The translations under genes and the position numbers were made by a program. This document shows positions 1 through 8,663 of a stretch of DNA of 27,612 bases, piece by piece. The stretch comes from Haplomitrium mnioides. Taxonomy: Eukaryota; Marchantiophyta; Haplomitriopsida; Calobryales. Below the pieces are notes generated by a model, which saw nothing but the letters and a program-made list of their open reading frames with translations, did not search any database and had not been told where the DNA came from. Position 1 is the first letter of the stretch. The number at the start of each line of letters is the position of its first letter. The stretch is from NCBI GenBank assembly GCA_049999725.1, contig JBNGIS010016433.1:1-27612 (forward strand), written 5' to 3'.

Positions 1-36
<36 letters not shown>
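1..36. repeat. (TA)n microsatellite
   Basis: The window opens with 18 uninterrupted TA dinucleotides. The array probably continues beyond the left edge. The 61 bases between it and the first LTR are AT-rich and show nothing else. Confidence 0.95.
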
Positions 37-41
<5 letters not shown>

Positions 42-97
42 TACCCTTGTTAAAATTGTAATTTTCTTAAAGAAACCCTTCAACTCTTCGTACTTAG

Positions 98-540
98 TAT
101 AATAGTACAAGCATGATGTTGTGCTATTTATAAGAAAATAAAGAGGAATGAAGGAGATGGTAGTGACTATTAAAATAGGATCCTCTTTTAGTGAAGATTG
201 GTATAAGATCAATTTTATGGTTGGATCATCTTTTAGTAAAGTGATATTAGAATTACTTGTCTTTGAAGTCACTTTTAGAGAAGTAGATAAGATTACTTTT
301 AGGGTTGAAATTGGAAGTGACTTGTAAGTGAAGAAAATAGGATGACAACTTCTTCTAAAGTATAAATAAAAGGGCTTCATTGCCTAACTCTTCATTTTGG
401 AATGCCTATCAATTTGCTTGTGATACTGGGTTGCTTTCCTAATTGGCTTTTTCTTACCTTATTAACATTTGATTGCATAACTCTATTAGAGTTATCTTTG
501 AAGTTTTATTAATTGGAATTTGTCTTTAAAGCTTTTAAAA
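98..540 (+). repeat. 5' LTR of element A
   Basis: It aligns along its length with the LTR at 6964-7414 and more distantly with those at 12259 and 16808. All share the opening block around AATAGTA followed by GATGTTGTG and TTATAAGAAAATA, a TATAAATA box (here 361-368) about 20 bases before a conserved GGGCTTCAT-like block, and the AACTCTATTAGAGTT block near the end. The start is TA rather than TG and the end is AA rather than CA, so both termini are mutated. The right boundary is set by alignment with the 3' LTR, and protease sequence follows within about five bases. Confidence 0.8.
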
Positions 541-544
541 TGCC

Positions 545-2260
545 ATGTCATTACGTTTTGCTAAGAAAATCAAAGCAAAAAATTTGCCTATCAATGGAAG
601 TTTTGTGATTATGGTAAAAGCTATTTCTTGTAACGATTGGAAAAGAGTATGAGAAATCTATAGATTTTGTTATTTCACCAATATAATATGATATTATTTT
701 AGGTTTGTTATATAAAGCTTGAAGATTGATCTATTGAAGTTGATTGGATAAAATGACAAAGTCAAGTTACTTTACAAGGCCAACAATTTCTTTTGAGACG
801 TTTGGAATTGTTGGTGAAGAGCTCTAAATCAATTCAGTATATTACTTAAGTGGAGAAAGAGTTGTTTGTTTTTGTTGTTTGGATCAAACCTATTACGGAC
901 TTGAGTGAGGGAGGGAAGTTTGTACCTACCTCAATGATTGATGATATTTTGAAGGAGTTTACAGATATGTTTTCAGATGATTTTCCAAAGGGGTGACCAG
1001 ATAACCTAGGAATGCTCTTTTTGATTGAGTTGATATCACAAAGTACTTCTTATAATCAACTTATATATCGGTTATCACTATAAGAATTGCAAGAACTTTG
1101 CAAAATCTTGAAAAATCTTCTTGAGAAGTACTTCATTCAATATAGTAGTTTGCATTAATGAGCACAAATATTCTTTGTACCAAAGAAAGATGGTGGATTT
1201 TAGCTTTGTATAGATTGTCGTTGCTTGAACAATCAAACAATAAAGAATGCATATACTTTACCACATATCGATGATTTTTTGGATCAATTGAGTGGTGCAC
1301 GATTCTTTTTTAAGCTAGATCTTTGAAGTGGCTATTAGTCAATTGTGATCAAACTAAGTGATAGGCCAAAAATAGTTTTTCACACAACGTATATGTAGTT
1401 TGAGTAGAAATTTCTTACATTTGGCTTGACTAATATCTTAGCCATATTTATAGATCAAATGCATCAAGTTTTTGATGTATTATCGGATAAGTTAGTTTTG
1501 GTATTTTTGAATGATATTCTTATTTTTAGTAAAAATAAAGTTAAACATCGCGACCATCTCAAAAAAATACTACAAAGGTTGTGCAATTGGAAGTTTTATT
1601 GCAAGAAGTCCAATTGTGAATTTTGGAAGCAAGAGGTTACTTATCTAGAGCACAAAATGGCTACAAATGGTAACAAGATGGAGGAAGAGAAAGCTAAAGC
1701 TATTATAGAATGGCCAACACCAAATGAACCAAAGAACATTAGAGCCTTCAAGAGATTAGCAAGCTTTTATTGATGGTTCATCCATTATTATGCGCATATT
1801 GCTCCACCACTTACAGATTTGTTAGGCAAAGAGGTCAAGTTTAAATGGACCACCAAAGAGCAAGTGGTGTTTCAACAAAACGTTCAATAGTTAATTTTGA
1901 TGCCTCTAATTTTGCTATTGGAGCATATTTACAACAAGCTTGAAGATTGACTTCATCCAATTGCCTTCATGCTCCGCAAATTAAATGCAGTGAAGAGAAA
2001 GTTATTCTGCAATGGATTGAAAGCAAATAAAAATGGTTTATACTACCAAAGTATGGAGACACTATCTTTTGGAAAAACATGTGCTTATGTACATTGATCA
2101 CATGTCGTTGTTACAATCAATTCACTTGGAAAACATGACAAGTTGTTATCATCGATGGGAGATCAATTATGCTCTTTGATATCAAGGTGGGGTACAAGCT
2201 AAGAAGGTTTCACACCATTCTAGATGCATTGTCACTAAGGTCAGAAAATAATCTTAATAC
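545..2260 (+). pseudogene. Element A pol remnant: protease tail, reverse transcriptase, RNase H
   Basis: The first recognisable codons (from 545, MSLRFAK) match the stretch just after the DSG active site in the protease of the copy at 12259, so the catalytic aspartate is gone. RT similarity runs from about 930 to 1800: VPKKDGGF-like at about 1180, a KLDL block at about 1312, TFGLTN at about 1417, then VFLNDILIFS at about 1500, where the catalytic FLDD/YVDD box reads FLND (Asp to Asn). The longest open stretch is 1426-1773. RNase H begins near 1890 with FDASNFAIGA and fades by about 2250. In-frame stops include TAA at 1081, TGA and TAG in the KLDL region, TAG at 1405 and TGA at about 1771. It cannot make a working polymerase. 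Confidence 0.85.
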
Positions 2261-2369
2261 ATTGGAGGCAGCAAATGTGAGAATACAATATCTTAGTGAA
2301 TCAACTAGTAGAGGTTATTGGCAAAAGCTATAAGAAAATGTCTTCTTCAATCTCGTTCAAGTACGACTG

Positions 2370-3468
2370 GTTGTCAAAGATATGAGTGTCATACTCTTTC
2401 TATTTGGGATAGTATTCTTCATCCAAATCATCAAATATACGCTCTAATATACACTTCAAATGGCTCATTTGCAAGAAGCACATGACATTCCAATCTCATG
2501 ATGTCTTGGAGTACACAAAACTATAGAGTTGCTTTATTGCACTTGGTGGTGGCTAAACTTGGCTTGAGATATTTGTATTTTTGTTCGCTCTTGTGAAAGT
2601 TTCCAACAAAACAAGGTTTTAAATCAAAAGCCAATTGGCCTTCTTCCAACCACTACCAGTTTTTACTGCTCATTGGTAACATGTATTTTGGATCTTGTTA
2701 GTTTGCTTTCGACTACGCCTCATAGTTTACTACAATTGTGGTGTTTGTCAACAAACATAGCAAACAGATTCATTTAGCACCAATGGTGGATATAGTGGAT
2801 GCTCCACAATTGGCAAAAGCTTACTTTGATGCTATCTTTTGCTATCATGGAATGACCAAGGTGTTAATATCTGATAGGAATCTGTGTTTCACTAGGAAGT
2901 TTTGGCGAGAGTTGTTCAAACTTTTGGGAACCAAGCTCTCTATGTTCACTCTTGGTTATCTTCAAATAGATGGGAAAACGAAGTGCACTAATTGCGTTGT
3001 GAAAAATATGCTTTGTGCATTTATCAACAATCATCACATCAATTAGAATAGTTTCTTACTAGTTATAGAGTTTTCTTGCAACAACTCCAAACAAGCAAAT
3101 ACTAGATTTTCTCTTTTCTTTCTTAGTTTGGGTCAACATCCTCTTGTTCTTGATGGTTTTCTCTTCTCTTTTATCTTCCAATATTCCAAGTATTTCTATA
3201 TTTTTGTCTTGTTTATTTTCTTCTTTGCAAGATGTTGGCAACCATTTTATTATTGCTCAAAATTGGCAAAAACAAATATGACAATAGATATTGTCATGAT
3301 TTCTAATATGTTTTAGGTGACAAAGCTATGTTATCTACCAATAATCTTACTTTGTCTTTAGATACTCAAATCTGTAGGCTATCTCCAACTTGGATTGTTT
3401 CTTACTTTATTTCTCTCTCAAGTTATTTCTCATGTTGCTTACAAGCTTGACCTTCCTCTCTCTATATG
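2370..3468 (+). pseudogene. Element A integrase remnant, interrupted by element C
   Basis: The zinc-binding N-domain lies at about 2470-2620. Its first His survives (HDIPIS) and WWW is present where families have WP, but the second Cys of the CxxC pair has become Phe (CESFQQNK). The catalytic core is the open stretch 2738-3046, with HLAPMVDIVDAPQLAKAYF, DRN for the second Asp block and DGKTKCTN where TDGQTERAN is usual, so the catalytic Glu is replaced by Lys. The GPY/F-type module starts at about 3316 (GDKAMLST, LSPTWI) and is cut at 3473 by the insertion of element C just before the KIHxVFH motif. Frameshifts separate the segments. Pairwise comparison with 15290-16530 makes the assignment secure. 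Confidence 0.85.
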
Positions 3469-3473
3469 AAGAT
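3469..3473. repeat. Target-site duplication of element C, left copy
   Basis: AAGAT directly before the TGTGAG start of element C. The same 5-mer follows its CA end at 6642-6646. Confidence 0.85.
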
Positions 3474-3712
3474 TGTGAGAGCATGTTTCCTAACAAAAGG
3501 TCGGAAACTACTTGAAGGTGGTCTCTTCTGAGTAGTGCAGTGAGAGGGAAGTAGTGAAGCTTCAGTTTTGTGAGAGTAAAGTAAAAATATGTATATAAGT
3601 TTTTGTGAGGAGATTTTGGAGATCATTGGCCAAGGAGAAAAGCTGAGGTAATTTATTTTTAGAAAAAGAAAATTCTGTAAAACTAATCTAGGTGTTGAAG
3701 GCCAGCCAGCCT

Positions 3713-3728
3713 CTATCTATCTATCTAT
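3713..3728. repeat. (CTAT)4 microsatellite inside element C
   Basis: Four CTAT units directly after the GCCAGCCAGCC block. The relative at 27218 has only an irregular CTAG/CTAT remnant here, so the array probably grew in this copy. Confidence 0.8.
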
Positions 3729-4870
3729 TTTGTTCGTTGATGGACATCTTGCCCAAGAGCCAGTCGAAGTGTATCGGAGGACAAGTTGCCCTATTTAGCC
3801 ATGAACTAGGTCCGTCCAAGGGCAGAAAGTTAAGCGGTGGCCTTACACCCCTCTAGGAGGCTGCCTCTCGAAGGAATGAAGGAGTCAGATCTTTATATAC
3901 TACTTCAGCAACATTGCCAAAAACTTATGGGATATATGCAGAGGCCAAGGTGACTTGCGACTGTGTTTGTGGATTTCTAATGAGTATGGCTGTGAGAAAG
4001 GGTGCATGACAACGATGAATCCCATGTAAACAAAGAGTGATCAACTTGCGAGGCAATCAAATGATGCGAGCCCTGCTGCGACAATTGAAATGAAGAGCTG
4101 AACTCGACGAAGGACCTGTTTGAATCAATTGTGCTGCGCTGCGCCCAACTGAAGAAGTACCTTGCTGATAAGGATTTCTCATGAAGATTGAGTTGAGACA
4201 AACTACTGCAAAAAAGGATTCGATGGCACGGAGTTTTCTGATGACGAACGAAGGTGCTTGGGAAAATTAATCTATGGAGAATGGAGGCGATGTTGCGGAT
4301 AGATCTGCGTGAGTACCTAGTGCGGAAATGCTCCTGCTGCGAAGTGATGAGCTGCAAAAGGAGGAATTATATTGCAAAGGAATCGAAGTGAAAGAAGAAC
4401 AAAGAGCATTTGGAATAAAGTGGAAATCAATCGGATCAACGAGGAAGTGACCGACGACGAATGTCTGCTTTGTGAATAATTGGAACTGGAAGGAATTGAA
4501 GTTGTAAAGGGATAAGTAAGAATTGGAAGCGAGTGGAAGGATGTTCCGTGAAGAGTCTGTGGCTTGTAAAGAAGGCTTCGGAAAGTCGCCTTCTGATGTG
4601 GGGAACCTCAATTAAGAGGGTTTACGTTAAGAGTCCGTGTGGAGATCCGAAGTGGAATCCCCGGTTTATTTGGTTCCGTGGGGAGTTCTGATGTAGGGAG
4701 CACCTGTTAATTTGGATTTCGAAGCGGGTTAATTAATCGGACAGAAAGGTGATTTATCGAAGATTCGGACGATAGGGACGGAATTGGGTCAAAAAAGAAG
4801 AAACGAGAAGACATCTACCGAAATGATGACAAATCCTAGATCTGACCTTGGGACAACCAAAAATGTCAAA

Positions 4871-4938
4871 AAGGTGATCTAGCACAGATCTGACAGAAGA
4901 GGAAGCAGTGCCGAAAAGGAGATCTAGCACTGATCTAG
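4871..4938. repeat. Short 45-bp direct repeat in element C
   Basis: GGTGATCTAGCACAGATCTG from about 4873 recurs as GGAGATCTAGCACTGATCT from about 4918, 45 bases later, with a few differences. It looks like a local tandem duplication within the LTR-like sequence. Confidence 0.6.
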
Positions 4939-5678
4939 TTGGGGCAAAAACGAAAGTTCTTCATAGTGCTTATACAAAGGATCAAGGCCTTGCGGATGAC
5001 ATGGCAGCTGCAAAAGTCAGCGGGTCAAGAGGTGGTCAGCGCAACGGTCCGTCTACCCCTCTGCGGGGCGGCGTCAGACGGCGCCACAGCGGAAATGTGC
5101 AAATCAACGGGAATATGGGAGATTCCTTGGGAATATTGGATCTCAGCGGAAACGTGGCGCTACGAGAGAGCCTGTAGGCTTCTTCGGAGTGTACCAGATC
5201 TGCGGAAATGTGGTGCTTCGAGGATCGATGAGCGATTTCAGAACGAACCGTGGAATTCAATTCAGATTCTACACCGATCTCTGTTGCCTTGTAGAATTTA
5301 CCCAATCCCTTGGAATTCACATCGAATCTGCGCCAAAAGTTGCATTCTACGATCTGCGCCAGTCCCTTTCAAATTTATGCCAAATTTCCACCGAACAAGC
5401 ATCTCAAGCCAACAATAATCCAAATCGCAAGGTGGGTGAAAAGAGAAAAGGTATAATTCGCAAGGGGGGATAAAGGGGTCCTCGCTTTGTTGTTAGAGGA
5501 CCAATAGTTTTGTGCAGGAAGAGCAGCAGGAGACAGAGGAGAGAATTCTGGTGAGATCTCTGGTGAGGTGGGTGTATTTCGTGAGGGAAGGCCATCGTAG
5601 GGTGGAGGTGGACTGAGGAGTGCTGGGAATCGTAGAGCACGAGGCTCTAGAGGCTCAGACTACTCAAGTGGACTCACA

Positions 5679-5685
5679 TATAAAG
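5679..5685 (+). promoter_or_regulatory. Possible TATA box of element C
   Basis: TATAAAG in the context CACATATAAAGGC is the best TATA match in element C. If C is a solo LTR it would place U3 at about 2.2 kb and R-U5 at just under 1 kb. This is motif evidence only. Confidence 0.35.
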
Positions 5686-6219
5686 GCAAATCCAACATTT
5701 AGAGGTGGACCAACACTAAGAGGAGAGGAGAGTTCTTTCTGTTTGTATTTCGTGAGGGACAGCCAAGGGAGGGAGTCTTGGTGTCGCCTTAGCTTTAGTC
5801 TGTGCAAAAGATTAGTCCTAGTAGCATTAGGAGAGTGCTGCTAGTTGTTGTTTTTACTTTCTTGTGGAACAGGGAGAGGGGTACAAGTCATTTGTGGAGC
5901 TCTTGTTCTGGGGTTCTCATTGTACATGTGTGCTTCAAGAAATATACAGAGAGTTTATGTTTGTGAGGTCTCCTGCCCATATTTTTGATTGCAGATTTAT
6001 GAGGAGCAGTTTTGAGGATGGAGTATGAATTCAAAAGTTAGAGTTGGTTGGTGAATGTTTTGCAGGGTTGCAATTGAAGAAGTCAATCAGGTAGCATTAG
6101 AGGAGTGCATGTAAGGAGTTGCTTGAGTGTGTCCTCATGGTGGGCCTGGGTTCTGAGTTCCTGATTGTGGTCTGTGGGAGGTTTAGTGACAAAATCAATT
6201 CTGCTTTAAGTTCTGTTCT

Positions 6220-6229
6220 NNNNNNNNNN
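6220..6229. other. Assembly gap (10 N) in element C
   Basis: Ten N, the same nominal length as the other three gaps in the window, so a placeholder and not a measured size. The flanks do not overlap each other. Confidence 0.95.
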
Positions 6230-6490
6230 AGGTGGTGTAATGAAGGTAGGCACTGGAGTGTCGGTCTGAGATATCCTTGCAAGTTGGGTAACTAGTTGCT
6301 TGTGAATTTCTCTGAGTCAGCTCAAGTTTAAATTCAGCTTGTATATTAGCTTTGTTGTCCTAGAAGTGTCAGTCATACAGTTTGAGTAACTCTTGGCTGT
6401 TGTTCTGTGTTAGTGAGTGGTTGGAAGTATTTTTGTGTGTGATTTGTGGAGGAAAAGGGTTGTCAAGCCTAGAGCGGAGAGCGGTCCATC

Positions 6491-6594
6491 GCTGAATTGA
6501 TAGAGTACAGTTTCAGAACTCTCTAAGGAATTTGGAAAGTCGATAAAAGTGGATTAAGAGCAGATTTCTATATAGATCTTGCGCGGTTCGATCC
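6491..6594 (+). other. tRNA-like A-box/B-box pair near the end of element C
   Basis: GCTGAATTGATAGAG at 6491-6505 resembles a tRNA D-arm/A box (canonical GCTCAGTTGGTAGAG). GGTTCGATCC at 6585-6594 fits the T-loop/B-box consensus. They are about 94 bases apart, wider than in a normal intronless tRNA. Pairing of acceptor and T stems is poor, so it is not a functional tRNA gene. A tRNA-derived SINE fossil or chance similarity are both possible. Confidence 0.3.
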
Positions 6595-6641
6595 TTGGGT
6601 GTGCTTTTTGGGGGTTGGAGTGCAATTGCTATGCTACAACA

Positions 6642-6646
6642 AAGAT
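6642..6646. repeat. Target-site duplication of element C, right copy
   Basis: AAGAT directly after the ACAACA end of element C, followed by TCATTTTGTCTTCCACAT, which continues the interrupted element A sequence. Confidence 0.85.
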
Positions 6647-6950
6647 TCATTTTGTCTTCCACATGTCTAAAGGTAGGCATTTTTTTTCTACTTCGTCTTC
6701 TTTTCCAAACCGTGCTAAAATTTCTTCTTCATTTGTAATTCTTGATGATCATGAAGAATATCAAATGGGCCATATTTTTGCAAAACAAGTTATCAAACAA
6801 GGGTGATAACCTCAAGTTTAATATAAAGTTTTGTAGAATGGATTTCCACTTCAAGATGCAACTTGGAAGCCTTGTTCAAACCTTGATAATGCTCAATAGA
6901 CTATTTGGTTGTTTGAAACTACCAACAATGACGAGGATATTATCAATTAG
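6647..6950 (+). pseudogene. Element A integrase C-terminus and chromodomain remnant
   Basis: Sequence resumes after element C with the block matching VFH...LKP and continues to LDDHEEYQMGHIFAKQVIKQG at about 6740-6800, the start of a chromodomain as in chromoviruses, where it is thought to steer integration toward marked chromatin. A TGA at 6804 and small frame changes break it. TAG at 6834-6836 occupies the position of the chromodomain Trp (VKW in family members); the copy at 16678 has the same stop. The frame ends at TAG 6948-6950, the same place relative to the LTR as in element B. Confidence 0.75.
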
Positions 6951-6962
6951 AAGGCGGAGATT
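6951..6962 (+). other. Degenerate polypurine tract of element A
   Basis: AAGGCGGAGA lies between the pol stop and the 3' LTR, where the plus-strand primer is expected. One C interrupts the purine run. The equivalent in element B (16795-16804) differs by two transversions to C and A. Confidence 0.55.
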
Positions 6963-6963
6963 A

Positions 6964-7414
6964 TATAATAGTAAAAGCATAATGTTGTGTTATTTATAAG
7001 AAAATAGAGAGGAGTGAAGTAGATGGTAGTGACTATTAAAGAGGGATCCTCTTTTAGCGAGATTGTATAAAATGACTTTTAGAGTTGGATCTTATTTTAG
7101 TGAGTGGTACTAGAATTACTTGCTTTTGAAGTCACTTTTAGAGAAGTATTATAAGATTACTTTTAGGGTTGAAATTGGACGTGACTTGTAAGCGAAAGAA
7201 GTAGGATGACACATTCTTCTTAAGTATAAATAGAAGGGCTTCATTAACCAACTCTTTATTATGGAGTTTCTCTCAATTTACTTGTGTTCTTGGGTTGCTT
7301 GCCTTTTTGGCTTTTTGTTGCATTATTGGCTTTTGCTTGACTTATTTCAATAACTCTATTAGAGTCATCTTTGAGTTCTTACTTATTGGAAATTTGTCTT
7401 TGAGTTCTTTTTCA
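6964..7414 (+). repeat. 3' LTR of element A
   Basis: It aligns with 98-540. It starts TATAATAG (TG mutated to TA), has TATAAATA at 7225-7232, and ends TTTTTCA at 7414, matching the ...TTCTTCTACA ends of the element B LTRs. Its U3 carries the CCTCTTTTAG block seen in the 5' LTR of A but not in B, so A and B are distinct subfamilies. Confidence 0.8.
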
Positions 7415-8640
7415 CTAAATATCTCTAATATTTCTATTCAGTATGAGCTCAAATGCCAAAATGTATCCAATCTACTTTCTCAATCTTGCATTTGTACAAT
7501 GCATGACATATTAGTGAGAAACATTTTTGTTTTTCTTACTGCTCGTCAAAATCCCGAATCATTTGAGTTTGTTACCTTTTCAAATATACTATGCTACATA
7601 ATCAAGAAATCAACTTGCAATTAGATACAAGATAACACTAGTGGAGTTTTTTTTGCAATGGTTTGGAGTCAAAAAACCATATTCATATGTCCATATGCCT
7701 TTTGCACTAGTAGATGGTATTGAAACTATATGCAACTAGCTTGATATGTCATTTCTAATTGAGTCTTATTTACTAGTGCCAAATGTGACTACCAACAATT
7801 ACAAGATGGAATTGTGACTATAGTTTTTGGGCCTTGAGTAGAAAAAAAAAACTTTTTAACTACTACATTATCTATACCCAATGGTGGATAAGGATATTCG
7901 ATTGGTTGTCTTGCTCACAAATTTTCCAACTTGCATTGCTCTTAAATCGCGACTGGATTTACGTATGTATGTAGTTGCATATGTATTTGCCGATTGTTAG
8001 AAAGATCATTCTTGTAAGCCTACTCAAATGAAAGTACTTGCCTATGCTCTTGATTTGAAGTAGGATGCACACAAGATAGTACCACACACTTTGGAAGATG
8101 ATGAGCATGATACGACTAGTGAGAGCTTGCGTATTGCCCATTCGCTACTACATATGATGTAGTCATGGTGGAAAAATAGATGCCAATTTACTATAACTAT
8201 TATTGTCTAAGAACTTGTTCTACAAAAAGAAAGTTCAAACCATGTAGTTGTGGGCTAATTTCCTACTATCTCTAAACAAGATCTTAATTGTATTATTGAT
8301 CGATATTATGAAAAAAATATTAATACTCTTTTAATTGGTGTAATTTCAAGAAGAGAGTTTTGCGCCATAGTACGATATAGAAGTTTTTGGTTTGCCAATA
8401 AAACCAAATGAGTATGGAGAGAATAAATACAAGTTTATCACCATCAATGATAATTGAGATGGAGTTGCTATTCAAACATGACCACATAAGCATAGCCTAC
8501 TTTAGAGAAAGATTAGAAAATCAATCAATTGTGCTAAACAAGATTTAGTATCAAACTAGTAGACTTTATCAACAAGTAAACATCTCGTTTTTTTTTCTTA
8601 CAAAACTTGCTTATCAAAACTTCTTCATCAAGCAATTTAG
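7415..8640. other. AT-rich spacer with a decayed reading frame, no intact gene
   Basis: No intact gene is present. The open stretch starting at 7295 is mostly LTR read through. From about 7880 to 8160 the plus strand has a long near-open frame (LVVLLTNFPTCIALKSRLDL, later HTLEDDEHDTTSESLRIAHS) broken by TAG at about 7998 and 8060. I do not recognise the protein. It may be a fossil of a transposon or host gene. Confidence 0.4.
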
Positions 8641-8663
8641 TCAATTTGAATAGCAATCCAACC

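Larger units (their letters stand above)
3474..6641 (+). mobile_element. Element C: 3.17-kb nested LTR-type insertion, probably a solo long LTR
   Basis: The segment interrupts the integrase of element A. It begins TGTGAGAGC, ends CTACAACA and is flanked by the identical 5-mer AAGAT (3469-3473 and 6642-6646). The TG...CA ends with a 5-bp duplication are the hallmark of LTR-retrotransposon integration. Removing it rejoins the host reading frame, by comparison with 16490-16500. I find no second copy of its own ends inside, no PBS or PPT and no gag/pol motif, so a solo LTR is the simplest reading; a coding-free (LARD-like) element is the alternative. A TATAAAG at 5679-5685 could be the LTR promoter. 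It is GC-richer than the element it sits in. A diverged relative starts at 27218. Orientation is unproven; plus is assumed from the TATA box and the shared left end. Confidence 0.8.
98..7414 (+). mobile_element. Element A: decayed Ty3/gypsy chromovirus, internally deleted, carrying nested element C
   Basis: This plus-strand LTR retrotransposon is the same family as the element at 12259-17210. Two related LTRs (98-540 and 6964-7414) enclose pol remnants in the order protease tail, reverse transcriptase, RNase H, integrase, chromodomain. The interior is split by a 3168-bp insertion at 3474-6641. Without that insertion and its duplicated target the element is about 4.1 kb, roughly 0.8 kb shorter than the copy at 12259, because the PBS, gag and protease active site are missing. 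The bases outside the LTRs (93-97 CTTAG, 7415-7419 CTAAA) could be an eroded target duplication, matching at 3 of 5 positions. Dozens of stops and frameshifts make it non-autonomous. Family and boundaries come from the sequence; the ends are good to a few bases. Confidence 0.85.

Noticed and set aside
3977-5640. Several overlapping open frames on both strands in element C (up to 159 codons)
   Set aside because: GC-richer sequence gives longer chance frames. None has a recognisable domain, and they overlap each other in conflicting frames.
6491-6594. Functional tRNA gene
   Set aside because: Box spacing is too wide and the acceptor and T stems do not pair. Kept only as a tRNA-like signal.
7295-7624. 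109-codon plus-strand open frame
   Set aside because: Its first third is the 3' LTR of element A read through, and the rest has no recognisable domain.
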